6,724 bases of DNA, from positions 1 through 6,724 of the forward strand of contig CAMAJQ010000038.1 in the NCBI GenBank assembly GCA_945835865.1, read 5' to 3'. This DNA comes from an uncultured Clostridia bacterium. Lineage in GTDB: Bacteria; Bacillota; Clostridia; Christensenellales; Borkfalkiaceae. The position numbers were made by a program, and so were the translations under genes. Shown here in pieces: positions 1 to 5,556 of this stretch (positions are counted from its first letter, which is position 1; every line of letters starts with the position of its first letter). The notes beneath the pieces were generated by a model. It worked only from the letters and a program-made list of their open reading frames with translations, did no database searches and was not told the DNA's origin.

Positions 1-275
1 GTCAGCGTGTTGAAGAAAGTCGTCCAGAATACTTCGTCCCCGAAAAGTTTCCGGAAATTTTCCAGCGTCCACCCCGGTTCGAGCAACGCCTGGAAAAGAT
101 TGATCTTGTAATTCCCGTTCTTGAACGCGAGCGCGATGCCCGCCATCGGCGTATATGCGAACACCGCCAGGAACAGGACGCTCAATCCCGCCATACAGAA
201 AAGTTGCACGTCGCGGCTGTCCAGCCCTCTCCGCTTTGTCCTTTTCTCCCTTTTCGATAAATCTCTTTCCGTCAT
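1..275 (-). CDS. LplB-like sugar ABC transporter permease, N-terminal part (cut by window edge)
   Basis: This is the start of an inner-membrane permease of a binding-protein-dependent sugar ABC importer, resembling the LplB/YtcP group that takes up oligosaccharides or glycosides in Bacillota. I translated it from the complement: it starts at ATG 275-273 and stays open to the left edge, giving 91 codons. The N-terminus is a basic cytoplasmic tail (about 22 residues, rich in K and R), followed by a first membrane helix around residues 23-45 (LFCMAGLSVLFLAVFAY) and then the stretch TPMAGIALAFKNGNYKINLF, which matches the 'IPMxGIxIAFKxYN' region after helix 1 of LplB permeases. The later WTLENFRKLF and FWTTFFNTL segments match the 'GLxNFxxLF...FxxxxxNTL' pattern before the transmembrane domain. 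The other permease, solute-binding protein and any ATPase would lie to the left, outside the window. It is transcribed divergently from the AraC-type regulator, the usual arrangement for a regulator controlling its transporter. There is no Shine-Dalgarno sequence close to this ATG (see leader feature). Confidence 0.85.
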   Translation of the reverse strand, partial: MTERDLSKREKRTKRRGLDSRDVQLFCMAGLSVLFLAVFAYTPMAGIALAFKNGNYKINLFQALLEPGWTLENFRKLFGDEVFWTTFFNTL

Positions 276-323
276 TTTTCTGTCGCGGAATCGGATATCC
301 GCTTCTTCTCCTTGCTGATTTTA
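276..323 (-). promoter_or_regulatory. Permease leader: distant ribosome-binding sequence, hairpin and possible -10
   Basis: On the minus strand an AAGGAG sequence (308-313) lies 32 nt upstream of the permease ATG, too far for normal initiation. No in-frame ATG, GTG or TTG lies between them; the frame closes at a TAA at 321-323. Between the two lie arms GCGGA (298-302) and TCCGC (285-289), able to form a 5-bp stem with an 8-nt loop in the RNA. If folded, the effective spacing drops to about 14 nt. The same stretch contains the perfect 10-bp palindrome CGGATATCCG (292-301), which could instead be a DNA operator. A TAAAAT at 318-323 could be a -10 element, but I see no good -35 at the right distance. 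Sequence elements are seen directly; their roles are inferred. Confidence 0.35.
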
Positions 324-336
324 TTTACGCTTTCTT

Positions 337-359
337 GCGAAAATCCCCTTCGGTTTCGC
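337..359. repeat. Inverted repeat GCGAAA-n11-TTTCGC, possible operator
   Basis: Perfect 6-bp arms, GCGAAA (337-342) and TTTCGC (354-359), are separated by 11 nt in the divergent gap between the permease and the AraC regulator. The right arm ends directly against the -35 region of the regulator promoter. A repeat in this position could bind a regulator that controls either or both directions. AraC proteins usually bind direct repeats, so this could belong to another factor or be chance; the arms are short. Confidence 0.3.
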
Positions 360-387
360 TTGCTTTTTGCATAAATTGTGCTATAAT
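360..387 (+). promoter_or_regulatory. Extended -10 promoter of the AraC-type regulator
   Basis: A consensus TATAAT at 382-387 is preceded by TG one base upstream (379-380), making the extended -10 TGCTATAAT. A weak -35, TTGCTT (360-365, 3 of 6 consensus bases), stands 16 bp upstream; an extended -10 can compensate for a weak -35. Only 6 nt separate the -10 from the ATG at 394, so transcription would begin at or within a base or two of the start codon. This also argues against the TTG at 367 as start, because that codon would lie upstream of the predicted transcript. Confidence 0.65.
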
Positions 388-393
388 GAAAAT

Positions 394-1266
394 ATGCAGA
401 ACTTATTGATCAACAACAATTTTTCTTTTCTCGGCGGAGGCTTTGCCACCATCCGCAACGACGTGGTGTGGAAAAACACCGTAAGCGACGATCTGTCCGC
501 CGTCGAGCCGTGCACCAGCAAATGGCCCGTTCTCGTTCCGCTCTTCGCCTATCACAGGCTTTATCTCGTCACGGAAGGGAGTGCGGTGCTCAAACTTGCG
601 GACGGATCTTCGCTGAAGTTGGAAAAAAACAATCTTTATCTCATTCCGCCTTTCCTCATCCGCTCGGTGGAAAACACGCAGTCCATATCCCACTTCTATC
701 TGCATTTCCGTTCCAACACCCGCTCGCCCGATCCGTTCGAATATTACCGCCTGACGAATCCCGTTGCGACGGACGGTTCCGACGCGGACGTTTTCCGTCT
801 GCTCATCGCCAATTATATGGAAAAAAACGTGCGCGCCGAACTGAAAGCGCAAGGGGCGTTTTCGCTTTTATTGTCGAGGTTTTTCGACGGAAACGCCTCC
901 GAATCCCCTTCCGTGAAGAAGTTTGCCCCCGTGTTGGAATACATTGAAAACAACCTCGGAAAGAAGATCACCGTGAAACAACTCGCGGACGTTCTCGGCT
1001 ACAACGAAGCCTATTTTTCCGTCCTGTTTTCCAAGCAGTTCAACGTCACTCCCCTGAAATACGTCTCGGAAAAGAAGATGATCCTCGCCCGCCAGCAACT
1101 CGCCCTGAGCGATATGAGCATCAAGGAAATTTCAAACGGGCTCGGCTTTGAAAACGAATTTTATTTCAATACGGCGTTCCGGAAAGCCATCGGGATTTCT
1201 CCCGGCAAATGGCGGAAGCAATATTTCGGACAGCACAGCGAAGACGCGCGGAAGTCGCCCGATTAA
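394..1266 (+). CDS. AraC-family transcriptional regulator
   Basis: Cytoplasmic DNA-binding regulator of 290 residues, the usual size for AraC proteins with an effector-sensing half. Residues about 45-110 look like the cupin-type AraC ligand-binding domain: HRLYLVTEGSAVLKLADG followed by LEKNNLYLIPPFLIRSVE and HFYLHF are typical strands of that barrel. The C-terminal third holds the paired helix-turn-helix: the first around residues 193-213 (VKQLADVLGYNEAYFSVLF), the second around 242-262 (SIKEISNGLGFENEFYFNTA), closing with the family signature GISPGKWRKQY (267-277). I chose ATG 394 over an in-frame TTG at 367 because the promoter -10 overlaps the latter; neither has a Shine-Dalgarno sequence. 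It is divergent from the permease and convergent with the rhamnosidase, so these are its likely targets. The inducer is probably a sugar or glycoside, which is inference. Its TAA stop overlaps the rhamnosidase stop on the other strand. Confidence 0.93.
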   Translation: MQNLLINNNFSFLGGGFATIRNDVVWKNTVSDDLSAVEPCTSKWPVLVPLFAYHRLYLVTEGSAVLKLADGSSLKLEKNNLYLIPPFLIRSVENTQSISHFYLHFRSNTRSPDPFEYYRLTNPVATDGSDADVFRLLIANYMEKNVRAELKAQGAFSLLLSRFFDGNASESPSVKKFAPVLEYIENNLGKKITVKQLADVLGYNEAYFSVLFSKQFNVTPLKYVSEKKMILARQQLALSDMSIKEISNGLGFENEFYFNTAFRKAIGISPGKWRKQYFGQHSEDARKSPD

Positions 1267-3806
1267 AGGCGGCTTTCCGTCCGGTACGTCCCCGACCGCA
1301 GGACGAAGGGTTCTTTCCCCGGCAGCAGGACTTCCGCGGTCGAATTCGGAGGCACGACGATCTCGAATTCCGCCTTTTCTCCCTCGACGCGATAGCGGAC
1401 GGAAATTCTGCCGAGGAGAGTGTCGATCGAACAATCGACCTCCGGTATTTCCTTCATCACGCAGGGGCTGACGATAAAATCGTACATGGCGGGCGTTCCC
1501 TCTCTGACCCGGATCCCCCCGAGATACTGATAGAACCAATAATCGTAACTTCCGAACATGGGATGGCAATAGGAATGCATATTTTCCTCCACCGTTGAGA
1601 TCTCGTTTTCCCAGCGTTCCCATACGGTCGTCGCCCCGCATTCGAGCATATATCCCCAGGAGGGATATTTTTTATTTTTCAGGATCCGGAGAACCGTTTC
1701 GTTATACCCGTTTTCCGCAAGCACGCCGATCAGATGCCTGTACGCCTGATTCCCGCAGGTCATATGCCAGCCCCGGCTTTCGATATCTTTTACGACGGCG
1801 GCCAGAAGCGCTCCGCGTTCCGACTCCCCGGCGATCCCGAGAGAAAGGGCGACGGCGTTGCCCGACTGAACGTCCTCGCAGTAGCGTGCGCGGGTGCGGT
1901 CGTAAAACCGTTCGTTGATTATTTTTTTCGTCTTTTCGGCAAGCGCGGCATAACGGGACTGCTCCTCTTTCCTGCCGATCGTGCCCGCGAGGTCCGCCGC
2001 CAGCCTGTAATGCCAGAAGAGATACATCGTGGATATGACCGGTATGGGAAACCCCTTGTTAAACCGTCTGGAAAGATAGGGAACGACGCTGATCGCGGGC
2101 ACCCAATCCCCGTAAAGCCCAACGGAAAGAACGCCGTTTTCCGTCCTCGAAGTCAGATATTCCACCCACCTGACGTATCGGTCGTAATGGCGCTCGATCA
2201 GACCGACGTCTCCGTAACGCTCGTATGCGAATTTACCGATGAGAAGATACGCCACAGAGACGGGATCCGCAACGTTCCCTCCGAGATAGTAGGGCGCGGT
2301 GTCCTTAATCGCGCCGTTTTCGTCCATCGTATCGGCGATATCGTCGGAAATCTTTTCAAAAAACCGCTCCATGCCGAAGTTGTTGCACGTCTGGAACAGC
2401 CTTGCGCCCAGATCGTTCAGCCAGCCCATCCGCTCGTCCCGCTGGGGACAATCGGTGAGGATCCCGTGATGATTGCACGCCTCCGTCCGTACGGACATCT
2501 CGTGCAGACGGTTCAGCGTTTCGTCCGAACAGGTGAACCGCCCCGTCCGGGCGGTTCCCGTGCGCAGGACTTCCGCCGAAATCCCGAGGACCCGCGCTTC
2601 CCCTTCGACGGCGACTTCGACGTAACGGAAGCCGCGGTAAGAAAAATGCGGGCTGTAGCTTTCCTCTTCCCTTCCGGCAAGGACGTAAACGTCCGTATTG
2701 ATCGCGTTGCGCAGACTTCCCCTCGCAAGCCCTTCTTCGTTCAGCGCTTCGGCAAAACGCATCGTCACTCTTGCGCCGCGCGCCCCTTTCACACGAAGGA
2801 TCTCCCGGCCCGTGAGCATTTCCCCGAAATCGTAGATCTGCCCTTTTTCCGTTTTCCGCAGGGCAACGCCGTTCACGGTCCTTTCCGCTACGATCTCCGG
2901 GATCTTCTGCGAACAGAGCCTCACTTCTTTATCGTGTTTCTTCGGAACGGCGAAATACCAACCGTTATCGAGCCCGAATTTCTCGTTGTATTCGCTCCAC
3001 CCTTTCAGGTCGTCCTCGATCCTCGCGTCGTACACCTCGCCGTCGAAAATCGTTCCGGAAACGACGGGCGAACTTCTCGAACGCCACCAGCGTTCGTGCT
3101 CCCCCGTCACGACGAAAGTTTCCGTTCCGTCTTCAAAGAGAATATACAGATTCATCGCAATCTGCGGTTCTCCGAACCAACCGTTGCCCGCGAGGATTCC
3201 GACGGCGTTTTTTTCCTTCAAGTAGGGGGTCACGTCGTATATATTATAGTAGATCCGTTTGTTGTAATCGGAAAGGACGGGATTCGCCACCCCTCTTCCG
3301 ATTTTTTTTCCGTTGATATAAAATTCATGGAAACCGAGGCCGCAGACGTAAGCGCGGGCACGGCGGACGGACTTTCCCTCGCTTCCTTTCGGAAGAGTGA
3401 AGTTCCGACGGAAGGCCATCGCTGCGCCGGAAGCCGTGAGCGGACAACTTCTCCAAGCGATTTTCCAGTCCTTTTCAAACAACCCCATTTCAAAGGTATG
3501 CGTTCCGCTCTCGCATCTGCCCGAAGTCGTTTCCGTCAGAACTTTCACGAAACACAGTTCGCAACTTTTCAGTTCTCCGCCCGCGTACGCCACGTTGACG
3601 CATTCGCGGGAAAGCACCCGTCCGGAATCCCACTTGTCGGCTTTGCCTTCGAAAAGCAATTCGGGAGAGGACGCCACCAGAACCCGATAACTTTCCTGAA
3701 GCAGACCTTCCTCTTCTCCGTATTCCCAGGAAAAACGGGGCGTCTGCGTTTCCACTCCGATCGGGTCGACCGCATATTCCGTTTTCACATATTTCAATCT
3801 GAGCAT
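1263..3806 (-). CDS. Alpha-L-rhamnosidase, glycoside hydrolase family 78
   Basis: Inverting enzyme that removes terminal alpha-L-rhamnose from glycosides or polysaccharide fragments. The 847 residues follow the GH78 order: an N-terminal Ig/Fn3-like domain (about 1-110), the lectin-like Bac_rhamnosid_N domain (about 130-290, with the typical GLGFHEFYINGKKIG), a beta domain (about 295-410), the (alpha/alpha)6 catalytic barrel (about 415-745) and a C-terminal beta domain (about 750-840). The catalytic signature DCPQRDERMGW begins at D452; E458 matches the general acid. E730 in GATTVWERW matches the general base, and GDW has D567. WLND (462-465) replaces the common WxGD, apparently a subfamily variant. 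No signal peptide is seen, so it should act in the cytoplasm on imported substrate. ATG 3806 is the first possible start because a TAG lies two codons upstream; an AAGGAG at 3821-3826 is 14 nt away, slightly far. It appears to be a single-gene transcript with its own promoter. Its TAA overlaps the regulator's stop and no terminator follows it. Confidence 0.96.
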   Translation of the reverse strand: MLRLKYVKTEYAVDPIGVETQTPRFSWEYGEEEGLLQESYRVLVASSPELLFEGKADKWDSGRVLSRECVNVAYAGGELKSCELCFVKVLTETTSGRCESGTHTFEMGLFEKDWKIAWRSCPLTASGAAMAFRRNFTLPKGSEGKSVRRARAYVCGLGFHEFYINGKKIGRGVANPVLSDYNKRIYYNIYDVTPYLKEKNAVGILAGNGWFGEPQIAMNLYILFEDGTETFVVTGEHERWWRSRSSPVVSGTIFDGEVYDARIEDDLKGWSEYNEKFGLDNGWYFAVPKKHDKEVRLCSQKIPEIVAERTVNGVALRKTEKGQIYDFGEMLTGREILRVKGARGARVTMRFAEALNEEGLARGSLRNAINTDVYVLAGREEESYSPHFSYRGFRYVEVAVEGEARVLGISAEVLRTGTARTGRFTCSDETLNRLHEMSVRTEACNHHGILTDCPQRDERMGWLNDLGARLFQTCNNFGMERFFEKISDDIADTMDENGAIKDTAPYYLGGNVADPVSVAYLLIGKFAYERYGDVGLIERHYDRYVRWVEYLTSRTENGVLSVGLYGDWVPAISVVPYLSRRFNKGFPIPVISTMYLFWHYRLAADLAGTIGRKEEQSRYAALAEKTKKIINERFYDRTRARYCEDVQSGNAVALSLGIAGESERGALLAAVVKDIESRGWHMTCGNQAYRHLIGVLAENGYNETVLRILKNKKYPSWGYMLECGATTVWERWENEISTVEENMHSYCHPMFGSYDYWFYQYLGGIRVREGTPAMYDFIVSPCVMKEIPEVDCSIDTLLGRISVRYRVEGEKAEFEIVVPPNSTAEVLLPGKEPFVLRSGTYRTESRL

Positions 3807-3844
3807 ATCCTACCCGCCGTCTCCTTTCCTTCGCGTCTGAAATA

Positions 3845-3873
3845 AGTTTAATATATTTCCGCCCGGCAGTCAA
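3845..3873 (-). promoter_or_regulatory. Sigma-A-type promoter of the rhamnosidase gene
   Basis: On the minus strand TTGACT (3868-3873, 5 of 6 consensus bases) is followed after exactly 17 bp by TAAACT (3845-3850, 4 of 6). The predicted start near 3838 gives a leader of about 30 nt that contains the AAGGAG at 3821-3826. The DNA upstream of the -35 (about 3874-3960) is very AT-rich and could serve as an UP element. The imperfect -10 fits a promoter that depends on an activator such as the neighbouring AraC protein, but that is inference. Confidence 0.7.
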
Positions 3874-3874
3874 T

Positions 3875-3888
3875 ACAAAAATTATTGT
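3875..3888. promoter_or_regulatory. Imperfect palindrome just upstream of the rhamnosidase -35
   Basis: ACAAAAATTATTGT pairs at six of seven positions about its centre and ends one base from the -35 element. That is where an activator or repressor could contact RNA polymerase. Palindromes arise easily in such AT-rich DNA, so this is a weak candidate only. Confidence 0.25.
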
Positions 3889-3984
3889 TGTTTTTATAAT
3901 TTTTTTAGATTTTGCCCCAAAATCGCCTCTTGAAGTTTATTTTTTATTTTCCCCCTTTTCCGAGCGCTCTCTTTAAACCGAGAG

Positions 3985-4017
3985 AAAGCCCGTCCGGACG
4001 ACAGCCGGACGGGCTTT
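3985..4017 (-). terminator. Rho-independent terminator, 13-bp perfect stem
   Basis: Arms 3985-3997 (AAAGCCCGTCCGG) and 4005-4017 (CCGGACGGGCTTT) are perfect reverse complements with a 7-nt loop. The hairpin lies 24 nt beyond the stop of the membrane-protein gene and ends the minus-strand fucosidase-esterase-membrane protein operon. On the minus strand the stem runs into TTTCTCTC, a modest T-tract; on the plus strand it runs into TTTT, so it may work in both directions and would also stop any plus-strand read-through. A weaker CTCTC/GAGAG pair (3967-3971 and 3980-3984) follows on the minus-strand side. Confidence 0.88.
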
Positions 4018-4040
4018 TCCGATATGTTCTGAACGGGACG

Positions 4041-4796
4041 TCAGCCGACGGACGGAGTCCCCTTGCGCTTTCTGCCCAGTATTCTTTCCAGAGAAGGGAA
4101 AAGAGGGGTAGGAAGAAAAATCCGGTCGATACACTTACCGCAGAGGGAGATGAGCGGCGAATTGATCGCCGTCGTGACGAGCGTTCCCAAACCGATGCTG
4201 TGATAACTCGCCCCGAAAACGGACGACCAATCGAAACTCCCCGCGTCGCCGAACAGGGTAAACGCAAGCGCGAGAGAAAGGGCGAGGAGAGAGAGGTCGA
4301 ATACCCATTTGGTCTTATTCACCCCAAAACCGAAGCGGGCGGAAACCTCCGCGACGAACAGTTCGTACGCCTGAAGAGGAAGATAGGTACGAAAAAAACA
4401 AGCTACGCCGAAAGCGATGCACAGATCGCCTGCGGCGAGCGCGATCCACCGATGCCAGACGGCGGACAGCAAGAGACTGCGGAAGAGAAAGAGAAAAAGA
4501 TTCAGCGTATAGCCGTACAGAACGGCGACGGCAAACGCCAGAAGAAACCGCCAGTCAAACCGCCGCAACAACGCGCAGAGAAGGACGAGGAGGATTCCCT
4601 GAATCAGATATTCGATCACGCCGACGGAAAAACCGCTCCAAAGCGGAGCCAACGCTTCTCCGAGGATAAACGCAGGCGCGGCGATCATGGAAACGCCGAG
4701 ATCGGCTTTGCTGCAAAGGGCGACGCCGCACGCGACGAAAAGTATGCCGAAAAGCCACAGGAGTTCAGAAGTTCTTTCTATTTTTTTCATATGCAT
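4041..4796 (-). CDS. Multi-pass membrane protein, YczE/YitT-like (DUF6198-type), function unknown
   Basis: Integral membrane protein of 251 residues with about five or six hydrophobic segments (near residues 12-28, 36-52, 57-77, 83-105, 117-135, 165-183, and a weaker one at 200-216). After the first helix comes KADLGVSMIAAP (30-41), and later TYLPLQAYELFV (137-148), GVNKTKWVFD (158-167) and GLGTLV near the end. These resemble the conserved 'xDLGVSxI', 'PxxAYELF' and 'GxGTL' patterns of YczE/YyaS-type proteins, whose role is not established. The C-terminal tail is short and basic. I chose ATG 4796 because GGAG sits 5 nt upstream; GTG 4802 overlaps that GGAG and ATG 4790 is also possible. It is last in the operon after the esterase, with a terminator just beyond. 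The context hints at transport of a sugar-related compound or export of a by-product, but nothing in the sequence proves this. Confidence 0.82.
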   Translation of the reverse strand: MHMKKIERTSELLWLFGILFVACGVALCSKADLGVSMIAAPAFILGEALAPLWSGFSVGVIEYLIQGILLVLLCALLRRFDWRFLLAFAVAVLYGYTLNLFLFLFRSLLLSAVWHRWIALAAGDLCIAFGVACFFRTYLPLQAYELFVAEVSARFGFGVNKTKWVFDLSLLALSLALAFTLFGDAGSFDWSSVFGASYHSIGLGTLVTTAINSPLISLCGKCIDRIFLPTPLFPSLERILGRKRKGTPSVG

Positions 4797-4920
4797 TATC
4801 ACTCCGGAACGTCTTTGCCTGTACCGGACGGGACCGTTCCGCTCTCCTTCCGCTTTCGCGGAGAAAAGGGGCGTCGGGCCTTTGGATCGTTCCTTCGGCA
4901 GACACCCCGTTATAAGTTCG
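4797..4920 (-). other. Spacer between esterase and membrane protein genes
   Basis: This 124-nt gap holds no plausible gene, clear sigma-A promoter or strong terminator on the minus strand. It has a small hairpin, TCCGC (4849-4853) and GCGGA (4858-4862), which in the minus-strand RNA encloses a GAAA tetraloop, and a 7-bp inverted pair CGGAACG/CGTTCCG (4805-4811 and 4835-4841). Such a spacer inside an operon could tune downstream expression through RNA processing, or the membrane protein may have its own undetected promoter. Both are speculative. Confidence 0.4.
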
Positions 4921-5553
4921 TTATCGACTGATTTCGCGATCGAACAACTTCAGCCATTCGTCCGCGATGAGTTTCGCGCCCGCGGCGTTGGGATGCACAC
5001 CGTCTGCAAGGAACCTCTCGCCCCGCCCCTTCTTCGCCGCCTCGTCGAACTTCTCCTGCAAGGGCAGGAAAAACAAGCCGAATTCCTCCGCAAGCGATTT
5101 TACGATCTGCGCGTACTTCTTCACCGCAAGGAATCCTTCGTGATTGAATTCCGTCGCGGCGCCCGGCTCGACGAAGGGCTCCATGAGCACGATCTTCACC
5201 CCGGGCAGACGTTCGAGCGTCTCCTCAAGGAACATACGGTAAACCTTTTCAAACCGATCGGGCTCCACGCCCATATTCAGCCCGTCCAAATCGTGCCAGA
5301 TATCGTTGATCCCGATCAGCACGGAGAGAACGTCGGGAGTTTCCGCCCACACGTCCGGCTTGGCGCGCATATAGAGAGAAACGATCCTGTCCCCGCTCAC
5401 GCCGCGGTTGACGACCTCGTACTCTTCATCCCTGCCCGTCAGATCCCCCGCAACGAAAAAAACGTAACCGACGCCGTAATCGGAGGCATTTCCTCCGGGA
5501 GTGCGGTTCCTGCCCATATCGGTGATGGAGTCTCCGAAAAATAAAATCTTCAT
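4921..5553 (-). CDS. SGNH/GDSL-family hydrolase, probable carbohydrate esterase
   Basis: Serine esterase of 210 residues, a normal size for a single-domain SGNH hydrolase. The four family blocks are all present: FFGDSIT with nucleophile S9 (block I), NRGVSGDR with oxyanion-hole G51 or G54 (block II), GIND with N83 (block III), and DGVHPN with D184 and H187 (block V). No signal peptide precedes block I, so it should be cytoplasmic. The family removes acyl groups, often acetyl, from sugars or lipids; next to a fucosidase and a rhamnosidase, de-O-acetylation of imported sugar fragments is the likeliest job. The exact substrate cannot be told, and a lipase or thioesterase role is not excluded. 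It starts 3 nt after the fucosidase stop, with GGAAGAG about 9 nt before its ATG inside the fucosidase end, so translation is probably coupled. Confidence 0.92.
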   Translation of the reverse strand: MKILFFGDSITDMGRNRTPGGNASDYGVGYVFFVAGDLTGRDEEYEVVNRGVSGDRIVSLYMRAKPDVWAETPDVLSVLIGINDIWHDLDGLNMGVEPDRFEKVYRMFLEETLERLPGVKIVLMEPFVEPGAATEFNHEGFLAVKKYAQIVKSLAEEFGLFFLPLQEKFDEAAKKGRGERFLADGVHPNAAGAKLIADEWLKLFDREISR

Positions 5554-5556
5554 AGT

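Noticed and set aside
367..393. TTG at 367 as the start of the AraC-type regulator
   Set aside because: The added nine codons coincide with the promoter -10 (382-387), and ATG 394 gives a normal-length protein.
1191..1204. CGGGA/TCCCG hairpin near the end of the regulator gene as terminator for the rhamnosidase
   Set aside because: The stem is only 5 bp, has no T-tract on the minus strand, and encodes the conserved GISPG region of the regulator.
1263..1330. A terminator for the regulator just beyond its stop
   Set aside because: Only a weak CGTCC/GGACG pair is present, without a following T-run, and it lies in the coding end of the rhamnosidase.
1734..3845. A 703-codon plus-strand open frame opposite the rhamnosidase gene
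   Set aside because: It lies almost wholly antisense to a GH78 gene with intact catalytic motifs, its product shows no recognisable domain or coherent hydrophobic pattern, and it has no convincing ribosome-binding site. Codon choice in the real gene (few TTA, CTA and TCA codons) explains the missing stops.
3912..4931. A 339-codon plus-strand open frame opposite the membrane protein gene
   Set aside because: The translation is a very charged, low-quality sequence rich in R, E and K, as expected for the complement of a hydrophobic protein, and it runs through the terminator hairpin.
4687..5544. A 285-codon plus-strand open frame opposite the esterase gene
   Set aside because: It is antisense to a complete SGNH hydrolase with all four catalytic blocks and shows no family features of its own.
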